The translations under genes were made by a program, and so were the position numbers. A DNA stretch of 64,000 bases, taken from the NCBI RefSeq assembly GCF_014023275.1, contig NZ_CP054698.1, positions 6,161,001 through 6,225,000 of the forward strand. Reading direction: 5' to 3'. The notes beneath the pieces are model-generated. The model ran no database searches and had not been told where the DNA came from. It saw only the letters and a program-made list of their open reading frames with translations. Below, piece after piece: positions 16,517-25,141 of the stretch. The DNA comes from Nostoc edaphicum CCNP1411. GTDB taxonomy: Bacteria; Cyanobacteriota; Cyanobacteriia; Cyanobacteriales; Nostocaceae. Numbering within the stretch: the first letter of the stretch is position 1; each line of letters starts with the position of its first letter.

Positions 16517-16789
16517 ATGTCTTATCCGAAACTAAGTGACGAAGAAATTATCCAACGTGGTAAAGAATTCTACGAAAAACATATCCGTTCCCAAGTTGAG
16601 ACAGTAGAGAATATTGGCAAATTAATTTCCATCAATGTTGAAACAGGTGAATATGAAATTGGTGATGATTTGTTGGTAACAAGCCGTCGTTTGCAAGCCA
16701 AACAGCCTGATGCAGCAATTTGGGCAGAAAGGATTGGTTATGATGCCGTGTATGCTGTTGGTGGTTCATTAGTCAGGACGATACAGTGA
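16517..16789 (+). CDS. small conserved hypothetical protein upstream of the aspartic protease
   Basis: A 90-residue soluble protein with charged N-terminal helices (LSDEEIIQRGKEFYEKHIR), a short Gly-rich turn with VETGEYEIGDDL, and a C-terminus reading AAIWAERIGYDAVYAVGG. I do not recognise a named family. Its TGA overlaps the GTG of the next gene (GTGA at 16786-16789), so the two are translationally coupled. Such tight small-gene pairs in cyanobacteria often behave like toxin-antitoxin or stability modules; that reading is inference. Confidence 0.6.
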   Translation: MSYPKLSDEEIIQRGKEFYEKHIRSQVETVENIGKLISINVETGEYEIGDDLLVTSRRLQAKQPDAAIWAERIGYDAVYAVGGSLVRTIQ

Positions 16790-17155
16790 TACATGGGACG
16801 GTGGTTGGGCTTCAAGCACGAATAAGTGTTTTGGTTCGTTTGGAAGACAAGTCAGATGTAGAAATTGAGTTTGTTATTGATACGGGGTTTGAAGGTTTTC
16901 TTACCTTGCCACCTGATCTGGTTGCAAAACTTAGCTTGCCATATATTGCTAAAATTCAAGCAAATCTTGCCGACAACTCCAAAACTACAACAAATGCTCA
17001 TGCGATAAAGATTGTTTGGGAACGGTACGGAGCGAGAAGTCATCGTGTTGGCGATGGGTCGTCGTCCTCTCCTGGGAACTGCACTACTTGCAGATTATCA
17101 TCTCAGCATTGATTTTTATGAAGGTGGTACTGTCTTGCTTGATGAAATTTTGTAA
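16786..17155 (+). pseudogene. clan AA (retropepsin-like) aspartic protease, frameshifted
   Basis: The N-terminal part shows the catalytic Asp motif FVIDTGFEGFLTLPP and a LADNSK flap-like stretch. Near 17018-17020 (TTTGGGAAC) one extra base breaks the frame. The correct C-terminal half continues in another frame with NGTEREVIVLAMG, RRPLLGTALLADYHLSIDF and a stop at 17153-17155, exactly the family's usual ending. Deleting one G of GGG restores a protein of about 122 residues. It is either a recent loss of function, a programmed shift or a sequencing error. The start is the GTG at 16786, overlapping the stop of the upstream small gene. Confidence 0.8.
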
Positions 17156-17296
17156 TCTTGCCAAAGTAAAGCATTCACGGTGAATGATGCCCATTGCTTG
17201 GCGATCACATCAAAGTGGCAAGTTAAAAGATTTTTCGCATTGTCTCTATTGTTGAGTTATGTTGTTTTTAAGCAATTTATAAGCACTTAGAGAAAT

Positions 17297-17642
17297 ATGA
17301 CAACGCTGCTCGTTCTAGGCAACATTAATCAGTTTACATTTGCGAACTCCATAGTTGTAGCTAATGCTAAAGCTGAGGAGATGTTTAAGCAGGCTCTAAC
17401 AAACATATTTGTTGTGCATTCAAGAGATTCTTATGCAAAGCTAAAGAGTAATGAAGATTGGGTGAATCATATAGAAGCAAATAAAGTAAGCCGAGAATTA
17501 TTTGTTGATAAAATTGTCGAAATTACAGAAGAAGCTTCAACTAAAAACTTTGTTGATTATATTGAGTTTATTTTAAAGGGTATTCCAAATGGTTCAAATC
17601 TTATTGTTGATCTCACAAATGGAACTTCATTACAGAAAAATC
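17297..17642 (+). pseudogene. 5' part of an IS-split CARF-HEPN-mCpol gene (putative CARF domain)
   Basis: The 115 codons before the IS encode an alpha/beta unit that starts with TTLLVLGNIN and later has LIVDLTNGTSLQKN, a pattern like the D-x-T-x-G-T-K loop of CARF (ligand-binding Rossmann) domains. The frame runs into the IS and stops after 10 foreign residues. Joining 17642 to 19527, which removes the IS and one copy of the 8-bp duplication, keeps the frame and continues LLSIASYILDI, a natural helix. The full ancestral protein is 484 residues. The CARF assignment comes from motif pattern only. Confidence 0.75.
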
Positions 17643-19518
17643 GTATCGGCTCAATAAGTCGGGGTAGCGAATAAAAGTAAAAAGACTTGCTAACATCCAA
17701 TTTATTGAGAGTTAACTAGATTGTTCTAACGCAGGGATTCTATTTGAATGCAAACGCTTGACTATAAAGGTTGAGGATTAATAGAAAATTTTGAGCGAAT
17801 AATAGTGTCCAATTCGGGGATTTTATCAGAGAGAGAAATCCGGTCATGTATATATTCAAAGAAGCTGATTCCCAATTTACGAGTAGTGGCAACAAGAGAC
17901 ATAAAAATGTCCCATGCCTTAGTACCCTCACTCGTTTGAGTGGCGTAACTAATTTTTTCGTCGCTGCACCATAGTCCTAGCAGCTAATTCCGCCGGATTA
18001 TTATGTAAAGGTAAGTTTGGATACTCTAAGACCAGCAGTAGTTCAGACTCTTTAGCTGCCGTTAATTTTTTTCGCTCATCTAATTGTTTATATCCAGTTT
18101 CAGTACCGAATAGCTGACAGAATTTAGTCTTTAATTCCTGTTTGGTTTTTGGGGAAGGGGAATTTCTGTAAGCGACTAATTCTCGGTAGTAATCCCAAAA
18201 TTCCCCTAAAAATTTGTCTAATGTTTGTTGACAAAAAACCAACAAATGGACTTAATTATTTATAATGTCTGGCTTCATGTACCCAACATAAAGCCAAATT
18301 ATCTGTAATTAATTTGAATTGGGGTGCATCATCGCAGACCAGAAATTCTACCACTGGTATTTGAGATTGCTGATGATAGAACGAAATTGCAGCAGCTTCC
18401 AAAACACGAGTCCGGTATTGAGAACCTAGCTTGCTTAAATACGTATCCAGCAATGAATTAAACTCTAATTCAGTCAAAACTGTTTCTTGCGGCAACAATT
18501 TCATTTGATTGTGCCATTTAGTTGGGACATTAAAACTTGTAAGCAACTCGTAAGTCAGCCCATTTAGAACATATTCAAGCTCTTGTCTATTTTGCAAGAC
18601 CCCAATTACGCTTAGTCGGTCTTTCTTAGCTGTAGTTGAGTAGACTGTGTACCAGGGGTTACAAATTACATTCGTGGTCTGATTTACTCCTTTAACACGG
18701 GCACTTGTTTGGTCTATATGCTGCCACGAGCTACTTTCTAACCCAGATGTATAAACTTGATTATATTCAGCTTCAAAATCGCCTAAGTTTTTTGATGAGT
18801 AGATTTGATAAATAGCCAGCCGACATTGAGATCCCAATATTCTCTAAAAACTCTAGCAACTTACCTTGGGTCATATTACCGCCGTAATATAAGCTAATTA
18901 CTAGAGCTTTTATTCCCGGACCAAATTCTCCATCGTAACCAGGTGGCAAAGATGCTAAATACGTTTTTCCAACACTAGGCGAGTAATATTTTTCTTTCCG
19001 GGAATAATACGTTATCAGTTAACAGTGAAATATCTTGAATGATTACCTCTTCATAGCCTTTGAACTGTGCATCAGGCGGTAGCTCACTCGCCGGATAATC
19101 CAGAATGCATGTCCTGTCTACTTTTATGCTCTGATTTTTGCTACTTTTCGTATGTTTTTTTTGGAGTGTGTCGTTCTTTTTTCGGATGAATGATTGCTCT
19201 TGAACCCTTTCGACTGATTGCTCTTGATTTCTGGTTTCCCCTGTTCGCCTTTCAGACGATTGTTTTCGTCCCGTAGTTTTTGGTTTTCTTCACGTAATTC
19301 TTTTATCTCTGATTGTTGCTGCTCTATGACGTTTAGCAGAACAGTTAATGTCTGGCGCAAGGATTCGTCTGCAAACTTTGAGGGGTCGATGGTTTGCAAC
19401 AATGCCTCTACTTGTTTTTCTGGAGATTGCTTTTGCGCCATGTCATATATTCTACGACCCTATGTGCATCTCTCTACTTTGTTATTTTTTCTACTACCCC
19501 GATTTATTGAGCGGATAC
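17643..19518 (-). mobile_element. IS66-like insertion sequence (1876 bp, degraded)
   Basis: Terminal inverted repeats of 25 bases with two mismatches: left GTATCGGCTCAATAAG from 17643, right inverted GTATCCGCTCAATAAA ending at 19518, each continuing TCGGGGTAG. The 8-bp target duplication GAAAAATC is perfect at 17635-17642 and 19519-19526. An 8-bp duplication fits IS66. The single transposase gene on the minus strand is broken, so the element should be unable to move by itself. Confidence 0.85.
17762..19441 (-). pseudogene. IS66-type transposase, multiply frameshifted
   Basis: Reading from ATG at 19439-19441 to TAG at 17762-17764 gives the pieces of one transposase of about 550 residues. They are an N-terminal coiled coil (EIKELREENQKLRDENNRL), a middle part with YYGGNMTQGKLLEFLE, a catalytic-core segment with VCDDAPQFKLITDNLALCWV (DDE-type), and a C-terminus with NNPAELAARTMVQRRK followed in another frame by ISYATQTSEGTKAWDIF. 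At least four frameshifts or stops separate these pieces (near 19124, 18990, 18838, 18246 and 17949). Confidence 0.8.
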
Positions 19519-19526
19519 GAAAAATC

Positions 19527-20635
19527 TACTCTCAATAGCTTCTTATATCCTTGATATAAAAAATCAATATTTAATTGACGTTTCAAAATTATTTGAGCTA
19601 ACTCAAGAAAGAGGATTTCTTCCACTTAATATTTTGCTATCCTGCTATACTCCAGTTCCTGATAGCACTAGGCTCGATAGCATAGCCTATCTAAATTTAT
19701 CAGAGATGGTACGCTATAGAAAAATTATAGAAACTCAAACTAATAAATATGTAGCTATAGATTCAGATTCTTCTGATAAAGAGTTTTTTAAAGATAACTT
19801 AGGTCATTCTATTCAGCTAAAGTTACAAGGTGATCAAAGTAAAGATAATGCTATCTATCGTATAGCAGCTTCATCAATTTCGGCGAGTGTAGAGGATCTA
19901 ATTCGACTTCTCGTCAGTAAATTTATCTTGGCTGATACACCTGACGGAGTAGATCGCAGAACTTTTGGACAAAAGCTCAAAATTATTCAAGCCAAAATTG
20001 AAAGTGATGCTCCATCTGACTTTGATTTAGAGTTTTTTAGCAAATTTAATGATTTCATTTTGTACTTGAGAAATAGTTCCACACACAAGGGCAAACTTTT
20101 AACTGATTTGGAGAAATTCAAGGCAGAGCTTTCTGTCAAAATGGCTTTTCCTTTTATTGATTTTTATACAGATATTGTGCATCCTTTGCTATCAAATGGT
20201 GAGCTTTCTAAAGAACCTAAGCATATGAAAAGATTATCGTATGCTGAGATAGCAGCAGGAGAGACTTTATATTATGGGTTAGATGGAGATGATACAGGAA
20301 AGATATTAGAAGAACTTTTTCTTGCCTGTAGCGATGAAGCTAGTTTTCGGAAGTTAAGTAAAAATATAGCTAATGCAATTTCAAGGATTGCTAAATTTGT
20401 TACTGATAAGCTTGGCAAGAATGCAATTGTATTTGAAGCAGGTGACGATCTTCTATTTAAGGGAAATCTTCAAGAAGAAATGCTTTTAGAAATGAAAGCT
20501 ATGTATTCACAACTAACACCTGGACTAACGTGTTCAATTGGATATGGGCGATCATTTCAAGAAGTATATTTGGCATTGAAACTTGCAAAAACTCAGCCAG
20601 GTAAAAATGCTATTGTTGGAATTGAGCTTTGCTGA
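19527..20635 (+). pseudogene. 3' part of the IS-split gene: HEPN-like segment and minimal CRISPR polymerase (mCpol)
   Basis: The frame is open from the IS edge to TGA at 20633-20635. In reconstructed numbering, a helical region contains FILYLRNSSTHKGKLL with the HEPN R-x4-H motif (Arg297, His302). Residues about 360-484 match mCpol: LYYGLDGDDTGKILEELF (metal-binding Asp368 to Asp371), IVFEAGDDLLF (GDD 421-423), CSIGYGRSFQEVYLALKLAK and QPGKNAIVGI. mCpol is related to the Cas10/cyclase palm and is linked to cyclic nucleotide defence signalling. This fragment keeps both catalytic segments and could still be made from an internal start such as the ATG at 19706. It lacks the first 116 residues. 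Confidence 0.8.
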
Positions 20636-20695
20636 GTAGGTTATGGCAGAATTCGTGAGAGTTATGATTTCTGTGCAATCACCCCTCTCGTTTTC

Positions 20696-21421
20696 ATGCC
20701 AACAAATGATTCTGAGCTTCAAGCTCAAGCTCGGAGAATTCTGGATGCGATCGCCTTCATTCCCTTTGAACAATGCCAACCCTTGACTCGTGATTTTGCC
20801 AGAATTCCGGCTCGTCCTGGCATCTATGCAATCAGGCATAAGACTGACGGATTGCTCTACATCGGTAAAACCAAGAGCTTGCGGGGGCGTTTTAGTGGTG
20901 GACATAAAGCTTTTTTGTGGGCGTGGCTCGATAAGTATACAGCACTTCCGGCAGCTATGAGGTACATCATCCTCAAAGCTGAAAACTATGCTAGGAGAGG
21001 GGCAAGAAGAAAAACTGTATTGCATAATAGCGGTAAGCGCTGTAACCCTCTTCTGTCACTCTCCGAAAACATTTGCCTTTTCTAAAATCTAGAGCTTTTG
21101 TATAACAAGCGATTGCGCGATTATTTTCTAATAACAAATACAAGTCCTATTTTTTTCTAATAGTATAGCTTGTATTGATTGCCTCATGAGGCTTCTAGCG
21201 ATCACTTTCCCGGAAAGTGACAGAAGAGGGGTAACGATGAAGATGTGCGAATCGCAGTGCAATTCATTTCATATTGGGAAAACCCTACGTTACTATTGGA
21301 GCTAGAAGCCATTATTTTAAGAGCTACCGAACCTCCTTACAACTCCAACCGAAGGGTAGTAAAGCGATGCAAGCAAAACTCCAAGAGCAACTTTCCCCTA
21401 ATGATGCCGAAGTTATTTTAG
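20696..21421 (+). pseudogene. GIY-YIG nuclease-like gene split by a MITE
   Basis: The N-terminal part has a short helix and then the domain signature RPGIYAIRHKTDGLLYIGKT with SLRGRFSGGHKAFLWAW, the GIY-YIG fold. It is interrupted at about 21042 by a 194-bp element. After the element the same frame resumes with DEDVRIAVQFISYW, LELEAIILRATEPPYNS (the usual domain end) and a stop at 21419-21421. GIY-YIG proteins cut DNA; small stand-alone ones occur in mobile or defence regions. The gene follows the mCpol gene by 60 bases on the same strand, so they may once have formed one operon. Confidence 0.7.
21042..21235. mobile_element. MITE-like insertion in the GIY-YIG gene
   Basis: 194 bp without coding capacity, bounded by inverted ends GTAACCCTCTTCTGTCACT (left, 21042) and, inverted, GTTACCCCTCTTCTGTCACT (right, ending 21235). 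The two arms match over about 28 bases with few differences. The target duplication was not resolved. Confidence 0.7.
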
Positions 21422-21573
21422 GATGCTTACCTGAACAAATTCGTGCTGCTCTAATTGCTCGCGCTACTGAAATTGAATATCCAATCGAAGCAGTTATTGA
21501 GATGGCGATTGCAAGTTTTCTCGACACAGAGGCATTAGGTTTTGCAGATTGTAAGCCAGGGCGTGGACAATAA
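21367..21573 (+). CDS. small helical hypothetical protein
   Basis: 68 residues from the ATG at 21367 (MQAKLQEQLSPNDAEVILG) to TAA at 21571-21573. It is predicted mostly helical, with repeated Ala/Ile/Glu (AALIARATEIEYPIEAVIEM), and ends GFADCKPGRGQ. A longer frame opens at 21274 but would use MITE-disrupted GIY-YIG sequence. The gene overlaps the GIY-YIG end in another frame, which suggests translational coupling in the intact state. The helical pattern could fit a small DNA-binding or antitoxin-like protein; no family was recognised. Confidence 0.5.
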   Translation: MQAKLQEQLSPNDAEVILGCLPEQIRAALIARATEIEYPIEAVIEMAIASFLDTEALGFADCKPGRGQ

Positions 21574-21943
21574 AAGCGTCAACTGGCGATCGCAGGCGGC
21601 GGGACTGGTGAAAGATATTGGTGTGGATACAGAAGAACGTTAGAAGCCAACGATAAACGCGTAGGCGTAGCCCGCCGCAGGCATCGCTTGGAAGAAAAAC
21701 GGAATTCGTTATACTTCGCGTCAAGTTATGCCAGCGATGATTAAAGCCCAATTATAGTTCAGATAAGACCAAAACACTTGTAGAGACGGCGATTTATCGC
21801 GTCTCGAAAACCCAAAATTTTTGCCATTGGCCCTTAACCCAAGCGTATTGGATTAAAGCCATCTTTGACAACCTTCCCCACTGCCCACTCATAATATGCG
21901 AACATAATTAAGTTGTAGCTGACTACCTGCACAGAGGTTAAAA
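21574..21943. other. repeat-rich gap with eroded coding scraps
   Basis: Holds the interspersed palindrome GCGTAGGCGTAGCCCGCCGC (about 21659-21686) and a hairpin with GAGACGGCGATTTATCGCGTCTC (about 21783-21805). Short readable scraps such as NGIRYTSRQVMPAMIKAQL do not make a gene. It looks like decayed DNA at the edge of the accessory island. Confidence 0.5.
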
Positions 21944-22096
21944 GTGGATACCATTGCAATCCCTGTTCTGAATCGCCCAGTAGATACCACGGTCACTGGC
22001 TTAAAGGTTCCAAGCATTGTAATAAAACACCCTGGTTGTACAGCTAAAACTTTTCCCGATTACTTTACTCGATTTTTCCAAATGTTAGAACAATAA
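21944..22096 (+). CDS. 50-residue ORF upstream of the 22110 gene (possible gene or remnant)
   Basis: GTG at 21944 to TAA at 22094-22096. It encodes VDTIAIPVLNRPVDTTVTG and VPSIVIKHPGCTAKTFPDY, ending FFQMLEQ. It ends 13 bases before the next gene's ATG. Composition is protein-like, but the peptide looks like a piece of a larger fold. No strong start signal is seen. It may be a remnant of a longer gene or a small partner of the next gene. Confidence 0.35.
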   Translation: MDTIAIPVLNRPVDTTVTGLKVPSIVIKHPGCTAKTFPDYFTRFFQMLEQ

Positions 22097-22109
22097 AAGG
22101 TGAATTGCA

Positions 22110-22556
22110 ATGTCTAATATTCGAGAAGGTATGCCCGTACTCGCCCGTCATGAAGGAGATTGGGTAGGAACTTATACATTAATTGATACAACAGGAAAAA
22201 TTCTTGACAACTATGAATCTCACTTAACTTGTCAATTTCCAGAAAATGGCCCTCATCCCTATTACCAAATAAATCGCTACAAGTGGTCTGATGGGAAACG
22301 AGAGGAGTATGAATTTCCAGGAATATACAAAGATAATAAGCTCTGGTTTGACACCGATCGCATTGAAGGAAAAGCCTGGGAAGCCGATGATTCCATTGTT
22401 ATTTTGTGGTTTACTTATAAGTCAAACCCAGATATGAGCTTATATGAAATGATCTACATTAGTCCTGACAATAACAATCGCGCCCGCACTTGGCATTGGT
22501 TTAAAAACAATCAAATCTTTCAACGCACTCTAATTCAAGAAGAACGGCTAAGATAG
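22110..22556 (+). CDS. conserved beta-rich protein, possibly DUF3598/lipocalin-like
   Basis: 148 residues with no signal peptide. The pattern is strand-rich: RHEGDWVGTYTLIDTTGKI, a middle PYYQINRYKWSDGKREEYEF, then DRIEGKAWEADDSIVILWF and a Trp/His-rich RARTWHWFKNNQIFQRTL. It resembles small calycin-like barrels of the DUF3598 type, which I recall only by pattern. The start ATG is preceded by AAAAGGTG, a reasonable ribosome binding site. It lies 13 bases after a 50-codon frame on the same strand. Function unknown. Confidence 0.6.
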   Translation: MSNIREGMPVLARHEGDWVGTYTLIDTTGKILDNYESHLTCQFPENGPHPYYQINRYKWSDGKREEYEFPGIYKDNKLWFDTDRIEGKAWEADDSIVILWFTYKSNPDMSLYEMIYISPDNNNRARTWHWFKNNQIFQRTLIQEERLR

Positions 22557-22681
22557 TAATTTCTCCTTTCAGAGATAATCCGTCATTATTCTCCAGTCCG
22601 CGCAGGCGGACTTTGTTTGTGTAGCCATGACTTCCAGTCGTTAGGCTTTCATCTCAAATTTCAACTTAGTAAGGTACACGC

Positions 22682-24070
22682 ATGGCCAAAGGTGACAAAA
22701 TAAACTTTTCTACTCCTAGCGGTTTCCCAGAATTTCTGCCTAGTGAAAAGCGTCTAGAATTATATTTACTAGATATCATCCGTAGAGTTTTTGAAAGCTA
22801 TGGATTTACGCCCATCGAAACACCTGCTGTAGAACGTTTAGAAGTGCTGCAAGCTAAAGGTAATCAAGGCGATAATATCATTTATGGAATTGATCCTATA
22901 CTGCCACCAAATCGGCAAGCCGAGAGAGATAGATCGGGCGAAACTGGTTCAGAAGCTAGAGCTTTAAAGTTTGATCAAACAGTTCCTTTAGCGGCGTATA
23001 TTGCCCGTCACCTGAACGAATTAACCTTTCCCTTTGCCCGTTACCAAACGGATGTAGTTTTTCGGGGAGAACGGGCTAAAGATGGGCGTTTTCGTCAGTT
23101 TCGTCAGTGCGATATTGATGTAGTTGCTCGTCGTGAACTCAGCTTGCTTTATGATGCTCAAATGCCTGCAATTATCACTGAGATATTTGAAGCAATTAAT
23201 ATTGGCGATTTTCTGATTCGCATCAATAACCGAAAAGTTCTGACTGGTTTCTTTAAATCACTGGGAATTGTCGAAAATCAAATTAAATCGTGTATTGGTA
23301 TTGTTGACACACTAGAAAAGATTGGTGAAAGTAAAGTAAAACAAGATTTAGAAAAAGAAGGAATTTCAGCCGAACAGGCGCAAAAAATTATTGAGTTTAT
23401 TAAAATTGACGGTTCGATTGATGACGTATTAGACAAGCTCAAGCATCTCGCTCAAAATCTGCTAGAAACCGAGCAATTGAGCTTAGGCATTACCGAATTA
23501 GAAACGGTAATTGCAGGGGTGCGTAATCTCGGAGTTGCCGAAAACCGTTTCTGTATTGATTTATCTATTGCCCGTGGTCTTGATTACTATACTGGCACAG
23601 TTTACGAAACAACCCTATTAGGACATGAAGCTTTAGGTAGTATTTGTTCTGGCGGTAGATATGAAGAATTAGTCGGGGTATTTTTGGGCGAGAAAATGCC
23701 TGGTGTAGGCATTTCTATTGGCTTAACTCGCTTAATTAGCCGCTTGTTAAAAGCTGGTATTCTAAATACCTTAGCTGCTACACCAGCCCAAGTGATGGTA
23801 GTGAATATGCAAGAAGATTTAATGCCCACTTATTTAAAAGTTTCTCAACATCTTCGTCAGGCGGGAATTAATGTGATTACTAACTTTGATAAGCGTCCTT
23901 TGGGTAAACAATTTCAATTAGCAGACAAGCAAGGAATTCAATTTTGTGTAATTATTGGTTCTGAAGAAGCAGCCGCACAAAAATCCTCGCTCAAAGATTT
24001 GAAAACAGGTGAGCAAGTAGAAGTGCTACTAGAAAACTTGGCTGAGGAAGTTAAAACAAGGCTTACCTAA
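22682..24070 (+). CDS. hisS: histidine--tRNA ligase
   Basis: 462 residues, a class II aminoacyl-tRNA synthetase. Motif 1 is near the N-terminus (GFTPIETPAVERLEVL). Motif 2 contains VFRGERAKDGRFRQFRQCD. The histidine-specific loop is LDYYTGTVYE, and motif 3 includes GVGISIGLTRLI after CSGGRYEELVG. The C-terminal alpha/beta anticodon domain begins around VMVVNMQEDLMPTYLK. It charges tRNA-His in the cytoplasm. The protein is somewhat longer than the usual 420-430 residue bacterial form, mainly in the insertion domain (about 190-275). A repeat with GTCCGCGCAGGCGGAC lies just upstream (about 22597-22613). Confidence 0.93.
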   Translation: MAKGDKINFSTPSGFPEFLPSEKRLELYLLDIIRRVFESYGFTPIETPAVERLEVLQAKGNQGDNIIYGIDPILPPNRQAERDRSGETGSEARALKFDQTVPLAAYIARHLNELTFPFARYQTDVVFRGERAKDGRFRQFRQCDIDVVARRELSLLYDAQMPAIITEIFEAINIGDFLIRINNRKVLTGFFKSLGIVENQIKSCIGIVDTLEKIGESKVKQDLEKEGISAEQAQKIIEFIKIDGSIDDVLDKLKHLAQNLLETEQLSLGITELETVIAGVRNLGVAENRFCIDLSIARGLDYYTGTVYETTLLGHEALGSICSGGRYEELVGVFLGEKMPGVGISIGLTRLISRLLKAGILNTLAATPAQVMVVNMQEDLMPTYLKVSQHLRQAGINVITNFDKRPLGKQFQLADKQGIQFCVIIGSEEAAAQKSSLKDLKTGEQVEVLLENLAEEVKTRLT

Positions 24071-24153
24071 AAGTTGATTTATAAAGTAGCAACTGTTTAT
24101 TGCGATGCGTTATGGCTTTCGCCTGATACACCTTACTTATTTGGAAGTCCTTT

Positions 24154-24246
24154 ATGAGCTTGTCTGATCTCCCTAATCTCTGGGTTCCTCTAGCACTTTT
24201 AGGTTTAATTGTGATAGCTGCTGTATTTTTCAGCCGCAGCAATTGA
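24154..24246 (+). CDS. 30-residue single-pass membrane peptide
   Basis: ATG at 24154 to TGA at 24244-24246. The peptide begins MSLSDLPNLW, then has a hydrophobic run VPLALLGLIVIAAVFF and ends with a polar tail SRSN, a typical tiny thylakoid or membrane subunit layout. GGAAG lies 7 bases before the ATG. It does not match the small photosystem or cytochrome b6f subunits I know by sequence. It follows hisS by 83 bases on the same strand and may share its transcript. Confidence 0.55.
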   Translation: MSLSDLPNLWVPLALLGLIVIAAVFFSRSN

Positions 24247-24266
24247 TATTTAAAGCATTACAGAAA

Positions 24267-25049
24267 TTAAGTAAGGTAAAGTAGGAGAGCCTTGTGTTGC
24301 CTGACAGCACTCTGGTAATAATCAACAATCTCATTGTAGTAATCTGTCATCCAATCCAACATTTCTTCTTCAGACCAGTCAATCCAGGGTACTGGTTCTG
24401 AATTCTGTGATTCTCGGATGAAACGATTCTGGAACCCCTCTTGTGAAAGTTCTAATAACCCATCAAGAATTTGTCCAACTTCATCACCTGGCGATAGATA
24501 CCTCATAGGGCCATAACTCGTTGTATTTTCATTACCGATTTCTTGACCAGCGCCAAAGGCGTTAACTAAAGGCATACCATCCCACGCAGAATTTTCTATC
24601 ACTGAAAATGGTAGAAAATCTTTTTTATATTCTTGATCTACTATCAATTCTGGAATTTTCCCTTGAGATGTAGCATAATAACCGGGAACATAGCCAGCTA
24701 ATAGAAACGTTAATTCCTGCCAATATTTGTGTAAATCTAGTTCGGGATTTTCCCATTCTGCGAGAAACTGTTGTTCTAGTGCTTGCCAATCATAATTATT
24801 TTTCCATTGTTGGCGATTTCCAGGAATAAACCTGCTTAAACCCTGCCTTTTAGCCAATTTACCAAACCGCGCTCTCATTTCTTGTTTGGTTTTTTCAGCC
24901 GACTCTCCTTTCCAATAAGTTGCTCGTTGCCAAAGAGCCGATTCTGGCAACCATTGAGCATCACGAAATACCCGAACAAGAAGTGGATCTTTTCTAAGTA
25001 ATTCAAGGGTTGATGCAGAAATCTGCTTAATCTCACCTATAATTCCCAT
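24267..25049 (-). CDS. DUF1877 (YfbM-like) family protein
   Basis: 260 residues. Family landmarks are the start MGIIGEIKQIS, a middle DLHKYWQELTFLLAG and GAGQEIGNENTTSYGPMRYL followed by SPGDEVGQI, and a C-terminus with YYNEIVDYYQSAVRQHKALLLYL. The family is small and cytosolic, with no proven function. This member is longer than the usual 160-170 residues because of an insertion around 50-105 (WKGESAEKTKQEMRARFGKL). It is a single-gene unit between hisS and Uma2 genes on the other strand. Confidence 0.75.
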   Translation of the reverse strand: MGIIGEIKQISASTLELLRKDPLLVRVFRDAQWLPESALWQRATYWKGESAEKTKQEMRARFGKLAKRQGLSRFIPGNRQQWKNNYDWQALEQQFLAEWENPELDLHKYWQELTFLLAGYVPGYYATSQGKIPELIVDQEYKKDFLPFSVIENSAWDGMPLVNAFGAGQEIGNENTTSYGPMRYLSPGDEVGQILDGLLELSQEGFQNRFIRESQNSEPVPWIDWSEEEMLDWMTDYYNEIVDYYQSAVRQHKALLLYLT

Positions 25050-25141
25050 AAAACTTTGTTGCAGCGCTTAGAAGTTATTATCCTCAAAGTCTAGCTACAG
25101 TTTATCTAAAGCATTACAGTTGAGGTGGAGGTATCAGTTCT

